This document shows, in pieces, positions 56,335 to 64,000 of a DNA stretch of 64,000 nucleotides (the stretch's first letter is position 1; each line of letters begins with the position of its first letter). Both the position numbers and the translations under genes were made by a program. The notes beneath the pieces are model-generated. The model saw nothing but the letters and a program-made list of their open reading frames with translations. It was not told the origin of the DNA and made no database searches. The DNA is taken from assembly GCF_000321045.1 (NCBI RefSeq), contig NZ_HE578946.1, forward strand, positions 628,233-692,232. The letters run 5' to 3'. The stretch is from Phytobacter massiliensis JC163 (GTDB taxonomy: Bacteria; Pseudomonadota; Gammaproteobacteria; Enterobacterales; Enterobacteriaceae).

Positions 56335-57226
56335 TTATAAAGAGAGGCCTGACTCGGCAAGAAAATCGACAAAGCAGCGTATTCTCGGCGAGAGATACCG
56401 GCTGGCCGGCCATAGCGCGGAGAAGTATCCCTGCTTTATACAGTCTCCGGGCAATACCTCTTTCAACTGACCCGCCGCCAGAGGCTCGCGGACAGCAAAA
56501 TCAGGGATATAGCTAATCCCCATGCCCGCCATGCACAGACGAACAGCAGCCTCAATGTTATTTACCGTCAGAGCAGAAGCCGCCTTGATATCCGCAGCTG
56601 GCCGCATCCCCCGCAGTTCCCAGGGCTGGAGCAGCCCCGTTGAAGGAAAACGGAAAAAAATACATCGGTGTTCCGTCAAATCCTCAGGCGAGCCGGGTTG
56701 ACCATACTCCTTCAGATAAGCAGGGCTGGCGCAGAGAACAAAACGAAAATCACCCAGCTTTTTTAGATTTCAGTCGGGAGTCAGCCAGTTCACCGCTTCG
56801 TATGGCCACATCAAATCCTTCATCGATGATGTTTACCAGCCGGTCGCTGAAATCCAGATCCAGTTCCACTTGAGGATAGCGGCGTGAAAATTCCGGCAGG
56901 TGAGGGAGGACTAACCTGTAGCCAATCACCGGAAGTGAGACCCTGAGCTTGCCGGCGGGCTGCGCGGCACTGTTCGTCAGTTCTGACTCCGCCTCGTGTA
57001 ACTGCTCAAGAATATGCTGGCAGCGGATTAATAAAGCCGCCCCCTCCGCTGTCAGGCTGACGTTTCGCGTGCTGCGGTTAAAAAGGCGTACGCCCAGTTT
57101 GTTCTCCAGTCTGGCGACGTTTTTGCCAACCGCTGAGGCTGAAATGCCCAGCAACCGGGCCGCCTGTACAAAGCTCAGCGTCTCTGCTGTTCTGACAAAC
57201 GAAGTAAGAGAGGTCAGACTATCCAT
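56335..57226 (-). pseudogene. LysR-family regulator, frameshifted
   Basis: Two frames give one LysR protein. 57226-56750 encodes the winged-helix and first half (SFVRTAETLSFVQAARLLG to DSRLKSKK). 56679-56335 encodes the rest (LTEHRCIFFRF to the C-terminus). The break is a T6 run (A6 in the coding strand) at 56759-56764. Removing one base restores KSKKLGDFRFVLCASPAYL and a 296-residue protein. It is divergent from the MFS transporter it probably regulated. Confidence 0.8.
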
Positions 57227-57345
57227 CTATTATGAACTTAATGTCCGCTAAGAAGGTATTTCCAGTCTATTTATTCACGATATTGTCTGCAATAACATCG
57301 CTGCAATTTGTTAGCCCACCTGCTTCGGACACTTAAGGTTATTCA

Positions 57346-58854
57346 ATGACAATTGCAACCAGCACGCTCAGCCGACACGCCCGGATTATGGCTGCCTTTT
57401 CTGTACTCCTGGCGGCGGTATTACTGCCGTTAAGTTTTACCGGAGGCGTCATCTCTACGCCCGCCATCCAACGCGCTCTTGGCGGCTCGCCTGCCGCGCT
57501 GTCGTGGCTGACCAATGGATTTATGCTCCCTTTCGGCAGTTTTCTGTTGTCGGCAGGCGTTGCTGCGGATATCACCGGCAGAAAACGCATTTTTGTTGCG
57601 GGTGCGGCCCTGTTTTGTTTTAGCAGCGCGATGATCGGCCTGACACAACATATTTTGATGGCTGGGTTACTCCGGTCACTACAGGGGTTGGCGGCGGCCA
57701 TGATATTAGCCAGCGGCAGCGCTGCGCTTGCCCGGCTCTATGAAGGCCCCGAGAGGACGCGCGTATTCAGTATGCTTGGCACGCTGTTTGGCGTGGGCTT
57801 AGCGTTCGGCCCTGTGGTAATTGGTTTTATTACGGATGCGCTGGGCTGGCGATGGGTATATGCCATGCTAGCGCTGCTTTCAGGGATGGTATTACTGATC
57901 GGGCTGGTGTTTTTGCCTGGCGCAGAAAAAAGCCAGCAGCAGAAACCAGATGGCGCAGGGCTGATATTATTCACCGCAGCCCTGATGTTGTTTACATCAG
58001 CGGTCATGCTTATCCCGGCCTTTGGCTTTTTTTCGCTTACCGTACTCGCCCTGTTCCTGTCGGCCATGCTGCTATTCATTGGGTTTGTGGTGCGATGCCA
58101 GAACACTCCAAACCCTGCTCTGGATATTTCCCTGCTGCTGCGCCCGTGCTTTGCCGGTATTCTGCTGCTGCCAGTCGCAACATGTTATTGCTACGTTGTG
58201 CTGCTGATAATTATCCCCCTGCATTTTATGGGGGGTGACGGCATGAGCGAGGCCCGCAGCGCTCTTTATCTTCTGGCGCTGACCTCTCCGATGCTGTTTT
58301 TCCCTTCCGTGGCCGCTATGCTGACCCGCTGGTTTTCACCGGCAGCCGTTTCTGCGACGGGACTCATTATTGCCTCTGCCGGGCTGCTTTTCCTCGGCTA
58401 CGCCCTACAGAGTAGCAGCAGTTATTTTCTTCTGTTTTCACTGTTTATCACGGGTGCCGGAGCCGCGCTTCCCTGGGGGCTGATGGATGGTCTGGCCCTT
58501 TCACTGGTTCCGGTTGAGAAAGCCGGGATGGCAGCTGGTCTTTTTAATACCGTGCGTGTTGCCGGAGAGGGGATAGCCCTGGCGATGGTTTCAGCATTTT
58601 TGACGGAAATGAATGCGTTAAATTTGCAGAAAACCGTTCACGGATATGCGCCAGACGAGATTCATCATGCCGCAGCCTGGCTGGGCGGCGGCAATACCGA
58701 GCGGGCTGCGGCGATATTGCCCGCTATTTCACGAACGTTGCTCCGCGATAGTTATGACTCTGCCTATATGTTTCTGTTCAGAGTACTGGCAGCTGTCACG
58801 CTGGCCTGTGCGCTGATAGTCTGGATGATGTTGGGCCGAAAAGCGCCTGAATAA
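57346..58854 (+). CDS. MFS transporter, DHA2-type (14 segments)
   Basis: 502 residues with about 14 hydrophobic segments. DHA2 features include GGVISTPAIQRALGGSPAALSWLTNGFML near the N-terminus and the VADITGRKRIFVAG-like loop (motif A). Probably a proton-driven multidrug or metabolite exporter, paired with the divergent LysR gene. Confidence 0.85.
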   Translation: MTIATSTLSRHARIMAAFSVLLAAVLLPLSFTGGVISTPAIQRALGGSPAALSWLTNGFMLPFGSFLLSAGVAADITGRKRIFVAGAALFCFSSAMIGLTQHILMAGLLRSLQGLAAAMILASGSAALARLYEGPERTRVFSMLGTLFGVGLAFGPVVIGFITDALGWRWVYAMLALLSGMVLLIGLVFLPGAEKSQQQKPDGAGLILFTAALMLFTSAVMLIPAFGFFSLTVLALFLSAMLLFIGFVVRCQNTPNPALDISLLLRPCFAGILLLPVATCYCYVVLLIIIPLHFMGGDGMSEARSALYLLALTSPMLFFPSVAAMLTRWFSPAAVSATGLIIASAGLLFLGYALQSSSSYFLLFSLFITGAGAALPWGLMDGLALSLVPVEKAGMAAGLFNTVRVAGEGIALAMVSAFLTEMNALNLQKTVHGYAPDEIHHAAAWLGGGNTERAAAILPAISRTLLRDSYDSAYMFLFRVLAAVTLACALIVWMMLGRKAPE

Positions 58855-58859
58855 ACCGC

Positions 58860-59205
58860 AGGCCGTCCGTGAGGCGTTTAACCAGCATTACGGGCGGATG
58901 TGTATCAGTTATCTCACGCTGATAGCGCTGATTTACGGCGCGGAAAAGTCCGCCAGCCCGAAGAAAAACTGCGCGTGGTCGAAGGATTCATCGCCCGGCT
59001 GGAGGTGCTGAATTATGGTATCGATGCGGCAGTTCAGACAGGGCAAATCCGGGCTTTACTGGCAAAAGCAGGTACGCCCGTTGGCCCGTATGACAACATG
59101 ATTGCCGCCCACGCCCGCGCACTGGGTTTGATTCTGGTGACGAATAACACGCGTGAGTTTGAACGTATCAAGGGATTACGCCTGGAGGAGTGGAGTGTTG
59201 GTTGA
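58860..59205 (+). pseudogene. VapC-type PIN toxin remnant
   Basis: Begins without a start as REAFNQHYGRMCISYLTL and IYGAEKSASP in one frame, then continues in another as LRVVEGFIARLEVLNYG and GPYDNMIAAHARALG to VTNNTREFERIKGL, matching enterobacterial VapC. The shift is at the AAGAAAAA tract near 58961-58968. The first ~30 residues, with the first catalytic Asp, are gone, and no vapB antitoxin is present. Confidence 0.75.
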
Positions 59206-59294
59206 ATAGAACAGGGTTATTGTTCTGCAATCTGCTTCGCGTCATGAGTGGATGTTAACCTGGGCGTACTTTGGACGTAATGTCCACGCTTTGT

Positions 59295-60153
59295 TTAATC
59301 CGGGCACTGACTCTCCAGCCATTGACCGACAACGGGCCATAATTTCTCCGCACACCGGGTACGAAAAAAGCCCATATGGCCAATGGCCGGAAGACCAAAT
59401 TCAGCGTGCCGTATCTCGCGGCGTTCGATTTTTGCTTTTTGCACTGGTTCCATCAGCCGCGCAATGGCTTCAGGGTTAGCCCAGGGGTCGTCATCAAAAC
59501 CCATCACCAGCACAGGTAACATTATTTCACTTGCTCGTTGGCGTGCATCCCAGTCTGGATCGTCGTAAAAATAACCTGGCATTGCGCTCCAGCGCCCCCA
59601 CTGAAGCATCACTGGAGCCGGTAAATCCTCTCCAAGCCCCAGGCGCTTCGCAGGCATGTACCCTAAGATACGACAAAGAACCGGGGCCAGAACACGCAAC
59701 AAGCACCAGACGCGCACTTTTTTCTGTCGTTTGTTTTATTGTGCTCGTCACACCGGCATGTGAGGCCACTATAACCGCAGCCTTCAGGGCGTGAGTGGCT
59801 GTCGAAAGCAGAACGGCATGCCCTCCCACACTATGCCCTACCGCCAGCAGGCTAAGTTCGGGGAAACGAGCTTTAGCCCAGGCTGTGATGCATCCGACGT
59901 CGTGCTCGATCCAGTCAGACATTGAGACATTGTAGCTACGGACCATCCCGGATTTAGAATGGCCAGTGCCACGGTAATCATAAGTCAGGACACTGAATCC
60001 CCTGTTAAAAAGATACTCTGCGAAACCCTGATAAAAAGCCTGTACAACCGCCGTTGCTGGATGAAGGATAACCACTGCTTTGGCATCGCTTCTTTCCCAA
60101 ACCGTGGCAGCCAGGAATTCGACTTCATTTACGGGTATTTTTATTGAATACAT
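59295..60153 (-). pseudogene. Alpha/beta hydrolase, frameshifted
   Basis: 60153 to about 59718 encodes the N-terminal part (HPATAVVQAFYQGFAEYLF; YDYRGTGHSKSG; nucleophile GHSVGGH). The C-terminal part (RILGYMPAKRLGLGEDLPAP; GFDDDPWANP; AIGHMGFFR) is in another frame. The break is a T6 run at 59718-59723; one base fewer joins the halves into a 285-residue protein. Otherwise intact, so a sequencing error is possible. Confidence 0.75.
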
Positions 60154-60360
60154 TCGTTGAGCCTTTTCTATGTGGTCATACCAGTGGTACCTGAATTCAA
60201 TCTAGCCTTTACTACCCAATCTGGCGATTTTTTTTGTTGTGAGTCCTTAACGTCCGCTCCTCGCTTATAGCGGACATTAAGACCGCTGCTTCAGCTCATT
60301 CTGCACCCAGGTTTTTAGCTTCCCCCTCCGCACGAGTGTCTCTGGCTATTATGAATAATT

Positions 60361-61263
60361 TCAATAGATTATTGGCTGTCGCCACTGCCTGATATGCTCG
60401 ATCAAGGATCTTAGCTTGGGTGCCATATTGCGCCGTTGGGGAAAATAGAGATAAAAGCCCGGAAAATCGGGAAGAAAATCATCCAGCAATGAAACGAGCT
60501 GCCCTGTTTCAATATAGGGCGTGAAGGTGTCTTTCGTGGCCAGCGTGATGCCGCCACCGGCAAGCGCGAGGCTTAGCATAAGATGCAGATCGTTTGTTGT
60601 GACTCGCGGTTCAATCGCCACATTAAAAGGGACGCCTGCCTCCTCAAATTCCCAGCGATAAGGCGCGACATCCGGGGAAGGACGCCAGCCAATGCACTGA
60701 TGATCAACAAGTTCACGCGGATGTTGCGGTGCGCTGTGAGCCGCCAGGTAAGAGGGGGATGCCACGACCATCTCACGCTGCTGGCCCGTCAGGGGGACGG
60801 CAATCATATCTTTTTCAATGACTTCGCCAAGCCGTACGCCTGCGTCATAGCCCGCCGCTACAATATCGAACTCCTCATCCGACACAAAAATATCAATCGA
60901 CACCGCAGGATTCGCAGCCGCATACGAAGCGAGCAGCGGGCCTGAAAGAAACGCTTCCGCTATTGATGTCACCGCTATTCTGAGCAGCCCGCGCGGCGTG
61001 CTGTCCGAAGCCACATGTTCAAAGGCCGCTTCAATGTTTGCTAAGGGGGATGATAACGATGAATACAGCCGCTCTCCTGCCTCTGTCAGATTCACGGATC
61101 GCGTGGTGCGCATAACCAGCTGGGTTCCAAACGTATCCTCAAGGCGTCTTATTCCCTGACTGACAGCCGATCGCGTGATGCCAAGGCGACTGGCGGCAGC
61201 GCTAAAGCTGCGCTCCCCGGCGACCGCCAGGAAAAGCGGTAAAAGGTTAAGGTCGACTTTCAT
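60361..61263 (-). CDS. LysR-family regulator
   Basis: 300 residues: winged-helix FLAVAGERSFSAAASRLGITRSAVSQGIRRLE, linker, and effector domain. The divergent neighbour is a short-chain dehydrogenase 110 bases away, its likely target, an arrangement common for LysR/SDR pairs. Confidence 0.88.
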   Translation of the reverse strand: MKVDLNLLPLFLAVAGERSFSAAASRLGITRSAVSQGIRRLEDTFGTQLVMRTTRSVNLTEAGERLYSSLSSPLANIEAAFEHVASDSTPRGLLRIAVTSIAEAFLSGPLLASYAAANPAVSIDIFVSDEEFDIVAAGYDAGVRLGEVIEKDMIAVPLTGQQREMVVASPSYLAAHSAPQHPRELVDHQCIGWRPSPDVAPYRWEFEEAGVPFNVAIEPRVTTNDLHLMLSLALAGGGITLATKDTFTPYIETGQLVSLLDDFLPDFPGFYLYFPQRRNMAPKLRSLIEHIRQWRQPIIY

Positions 61264-61373
61264 TGTTTAAGTTTGCTAACCAGTGAGTACAGTAAAAGCA
61301 GGGTACAAGAAACAATGCTGAGTATCTATCATCGTGTTGAACTCAACGGTTGTTCTCACAGAAGGTGCAAAGC

Positions 61374-62096
61374 ATGAATAAAGTTATCTTAATCACCGGC
61401 GCATCCAGCGGTATCGGAGAGGGTATTGCCAGAGAACTGGGAAATGCCGGTGCGAAGGTATTTCTGGGCGCTCGCAGAGTGGAGCGTATCGAGGCGCTGG
61501 CTGCTGAAATCCGCAGCGCGGGAGGCGAGGCGCAGGCCCACGAGTTAGACGTTACCAGCCGCCTCTCGATGGCCGCCTTCGTGCAGGCAGCGCGTGACAA
61601 GTGGGGCCGGATTGATGTGTTAATCAATAATGCGGGCATTATGCCGCTTTCGCCGCTTGCAGCAGGCAAACAGGATGAATGGGAGCGCACCATTGACGTC
61701 AATATCAAAGGGGTGCTGTGGGGCATTGGCGCTGTTCTTCCCATCATGGAAGCTCAGCATTCCGGGCAGATAATCAATATCGGCTCTATTGGCGCCCTGT
61801 CTGTTGTGCCGACAGCCGCCGTCTACTGTGCGACCAAATTCGCAGTAAGGGCTATTTCGGATGGTTTACGTCAGGAAAGTTCAAATATCCGGGTAACCTG
61901 CGTCAACCCGGGGGTGGTGGAAAGCGAACTTGCCTCAACGATTACCCATCCCGAAACCATGGCGGTGATGGATGCATACCGCGCCATCTCTCTCAAACCC
62001 GCTGATATTGCCCGCGCCGTGCGGCAGGTTATTGAGGCTCCGGAGGGTGTCGATACCACGGAAATCACTATCAGGCCCACGGCATCTGCGAACTGA
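61374..62096 (+). CDS. Short-chain dehydrogenase/reductase
   Basis: 240 residues from ATG 61374 (MNKVILITGASSGIGEG) with AAGG nine bases upstream. Classical SDR motifs: cofactor loop TGASSGIG, NNAG, catalytic Ser in INIGSIGALS, YCATK (Tyr and Lys), and NPG. NADP preference is suggested by Arg residues after the first beta strand. Substrate unknown. Confidence 0.88.
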   Translation: MNKVILITGASSGIGEGIARELGNAGAKVFLGARRVERIEALAAEIRSAGGEAQAHELDVTSRLSMAAFVQAARDKWGRIDVLINNAGIMPLSPLAAGKQDEWERTIDVNIKGVLWGIGAVLPIMEAQHSGQIINIGSIGALSVVPTAAVYCATKFAVRAISDGLRQESSNIRVTCVNPGVVESELASTITHPETMAVMDAYRAISLKPADIARAVRQVIEAPEGVDTTEITIRPTASAN

Positions 62097-62131
62097 CGTG
62101 GGGCCTGGCAGAGGGGGCTGTAAACAACAGA

Positions 62132-62152
62132 AAGCTGCCCGACGGGCAGCTT
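62132..62152. terminator. Hairpin after the SDR gene
   Basis: Stem AAGCTGCCC/GGGCAGCTT with a 3-base loop, 36 bases past the stop codon. No T-tract. Confidence 0.4.
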
Positions 62153-62187
62153 CAGACTGCTGACAAAGCCAACGGGAATTCATGTAA

Positions 62188-62205
62188 CGCCTTATCCGGG
62201 CTACC
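62188..62205. repeat. Partial REP unit
   Basis: CGCCTTATCCGGGCTAC half of the REP sequence seen at the sulfur-block boundaries. Confidence 0.5.
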
Positions 62206-62308
62206 GTCATTGTGCCGCTTTTTCGTCACTCTTGAGGTTGTCGTGAGCGTAGGGGGATTTCCAACTCCAGAACATGGCACATTAAAGGGCTGCTAATACC
62301 TGAATCAA

Positions 62309-62838
62309 CTACTCTTCAACATAATTGTGATAACGCGGAATAGATTTTAAGTTTCGATAACCGAGATGATCCTGAATAGAATCATTATCAATGCCTTTTT
62401 ATCCAGTTCATATCCACAAGCATGACGGAGCATCCTTGGGTGAATATATTGCTTGAATTTTGCCAGTTCACAGCACTCACGAATGATTTGATAGAAACGC
62501 TGTCGGGTTATTTTATTTCCCCTGGAGGAAATAAAGAGAAAGTCATTACGGACCGGATAAGACTTTCTGGCTAACAGCCAGCGCTGTAATGAAATAATCT
62601 CTTTTGGCTGTAAATAATGATAGCCTGATACTCCCTGACGCGCCCGACGAATATAAATACGCTTACCCGGCAGGTCGATATCTTGCAATGTTAATGCAGT
62701 GATTTCGTTGATCCTAAAACCATGCAAAAAACACATTTGGATCATGCAGCTGTTTCTCTCCGGGTGGGTGCAATAATGTGCAGCAATCACCAGGCGTTCA
62801 ATATCTTTTACGCCCGGATATTCGGTTTCATCCTGCAT
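62309..62838 (-). pseudogene. FimB/FimE-like tyrosine recombinase, frameshifted before the catalytic tyrosine
   Basis: 62838-62347 encodes 163 residues with the recombinase Arg in HGFRINEITAL and the HPRMLRHACG box, then ends abnormally. The alternative frame continues GIDNDSIQDHLGYRNLKSIP and RYHNYVEE to a stop at 62309, including the expected catalytic Tyr. One A is missing in the run at 62396-62400 (A5 instead of A6). Restored length is 176 residues (FimB about 200). Intact relatives invert fimbrial promoter elements. It lies downstream of fimbrial genes rather than at the operon start. Confidence 0.75.
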
Positions 62839-62872
62839 GGGTCATTCCTTTTCACTCATTTAAATCATCTGC

Positions 62873-63382
62873 CTATTGATAGGTAAAAGTCAGTTGCACC
62901 ACTGATTCAAAATTACCCGACGTCGCTCCACCTTGCGTTGAATATAAGCGCGCCGCCAGCGGGAAAACGCCCTTTTTGGTACTGCTGTCAATCGCAACAG
63001 TCATCTCGTCCTGGTTTTTATAGGTGGTAGAATGATCGCTATTGGTGATCTGTAGCGCGAGGTTCTGCGCCGCATCGCTGGCCGCCATATTGGCGAAGAG
63101 GGTGGCGTCGTCGCCGTCAGTGACGCCATCAAACTTCACCGTTGCTTTAGTGGTTCCTGCCGGACAATTTTCGATATTTAAGTTAAAAGATTTCCATTCT
63201 GAAGCGGTCCCGGCCGTTTGCAAATGCGTTTTCACCAGCGTGCCGAAATCCACCTCCTGATATCTTGTATCCGTGCTTACCTCACAAGGGAAATAGTAAA
63301 TATTACCTTGTATATTTAAAGGTATGCCGCCCCAGGATGAAAAAACAGGCAGCGACAATACCAACCATAGCGCCTTTTTCAT
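62873..63382 (-). CDS. Minor fimbrial subunit (FimF/FimG-like)
   Basis: 169 residues with a signal peptide (WLVLSLPVFSSWG region). Chaperone-usher pilin features: a Cys pair (FPCEVS and IENCPAG) and a C-terminal beta strand ending VVQLTFTYQ with a penultimate Tyr. Probably a tip or adaptor subunit. AGGAG site before ATG; 12 bases after the upstream gene. Confidence 0.82.
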   Translation of the reverse strand: MKKALWLVLSLPVFSSWGGIPLNIQGNIYYFPCEVSTDTRYQEVDFGTLVKTHLQTAGTASEWKSFNLNIENCPAGTTKATVKFDGVTDGDDATLFANMAASDAAQNLALQITNSDHSTTYKNQDEMTVAIDSSTKKGVFPLAARLYSTQGGATSGNFESVVQLTFTYQ

Positions 63383-63394
63383 TATTTTCTCCTG

Positions 63395-64000
63395 TTATTC
63401 AATTTCGGCCTGAATCGTTGCCGTGGCGGTGAATCCCCCACCTTCGGGTAAATTACCGGTGGTATTAATCGGGTAGATTTTCATGGCCGTGTCCCCGGTT
63501 TGGGTTGAGTAATTCATCGTGACCGGCAGCATTCCTGAAATTACAGGGATTTTGGTTCCGGTAATACTTTCAATTCGCACCGCAATATCGTTATTGGTGG
63601 TCGCCAGCGCGGTGTTGTCATGAGCGTCAGCCGTTCCCTGGAATGAAAGGGAGATTTTTACTCCTGTGGAAATATTGGTGCAGGCGACCGTCATATCGAC
63701 CACGTGTGGGGTGAATCCCGTCGGCATCTGACTGGCCGTCCTGAAATTATTGCCAGCAATATCGCCAAAATTGATATTAATCGGCTGGCCGGTGTTTATC
63801 TCACACGACTGCGGTACCGTAACTGAACCGCTCATCGTGATCTGTGCCATAGGCGTAGAGCTATAACTACCCGCGCGCCTCGTTCCGTAAACATTAAGAA
63901 TGATTGTCGGTGGGATTATTACCTGGCCAACGAAGGCTCGTGTAAAATAAAGCGAAATATATCCCTCCGAGCCGGTATCAAACATTGTTCCGCCTGGATT
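63395..64000 (-). CDS. Fimbrial subunit or two-domain adhesin, partial (5' end outside window)
   Basis: The frame is open to the window edge (residues NPGGT precede the first Met), so the N-terminus is missing. The visible ~200 residues end in a pilin domain (SGSVTVPQSCEINTGQP; VDMTVACTNIS; final FTATATIQAEIE). An upstream segment of ~60 residues suggests a two-domain FimH-like or StfG-like protein. It belongs to a minus-strand chaperone-usher operon. Confidence 0.75.
   Translation of the reverse strand, partial: NPGGTMFDTGSEGYISLYFTRAFVGQVIIPPTIILNVYGTRRAGSYSSTPMAQITMSGSVTVPQSCEINTGQPININFGDIAGNNFRTASQMPTGFTPHVVDMTVACTNISTGVKISLSFQGTADAHDNTALATTNNDIAVRIESITGTKIPVISGMLPVTMNYSTQTGDTAMKIYPINTTGNLPEGGGFTATATIQAEIE

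Overview
The window is chromosomal DNA of an enterobacterium (Enterobacteriaceae, close to the Klebsiella/Enterobacter/Kosakonia group). The left end keeps the order known from E. coli for proVWX, nrdHIEF, ygaM, ygaC, alaE and yqaE, but stpA and the genes that normally follow are absent. The hpx purine-nitrogen genes are those described in Klebsiella pneumoniae. The genus cannot be fixed from the sequence alone. I saw no rRNA, tRNA, CRISPR array, transposase or prophage.

Layout. 0-10.3 kb: conserved core with glycine betaine uptake (proVWX), class Ib ribonucleotide reductase (nrdHIEF) and small stress proteins. 10.4-17.1 kb: accessory genes, namely an unknown protein, a Dcm-type methyltransferase without vsr, an OmpX/Ail-like porin, a lipoprotein, and six tandem small proteins of the YmgB/AriR type. 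17.2-29.2 kb: hpxED, hpxR, hpxO, hpxPQT, guaD, hpxC and hpxSAB, taking hypoxanthine and guanine through urate to allantoate. 29.3-38.4 kb: a sulfur block holding a five-gene operon (thioredoxin-reductase-like flavoprotein, arylsulfotransferase-fold protein fused to thioredoxin, asrABC sulfite reductase), then an opposing YtcJ-like amidohydrolase and a cysteine-rich small protein. 38.4-45.7 kb: hpxZYXW, hpxU and hpxJK, taking allantoate onward to oxamate breakdown. 45.9-49 kb: a Tat-exported sulfatase and its radical-SAM maturase. 49-54 kb: an AraC regulator/NTF2-like pair and a PQQ dehydrogenase whose membrane part is a separate gene. 54.2-62.3 kb: a decaying accessory zone with two more AriR-like genes, a class A beta-lactamase remnant, a vapC remnant, two genes broken at A/T homopolymers, an MFS exporter, a LysR/SDR pair and a broken FimB-like recombinase. 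62.9-64 kb: the end of a fimbrial operon.

How it fits together. Purine-degradation clusters that are separate in K. pneumoniae lie almost side by side here, interrupted only by the sulfur block, which has a BIME (paired REP) at each junction. The sequence shows sigma-54-type promoters before hpxP, guaD, hpxW and hpxJ, a good NtrC site before hpxJ, and three copies of a TGAA(A/C)C-N4-GTT(T/A)CA dyad around hpxU, the likely HpxU operator. The strongest candidate for an undescribed system is the trxR-like/ASST-Trx/asrABC operon. I propose that it reductively releases sulfite from an organic sulfo donor and reduces it to sulfide. Five frameshifts at or beside short homopolymers, including one that removes the essential C-terminus of HpxT, should be checked against reads before any gene is called dead.
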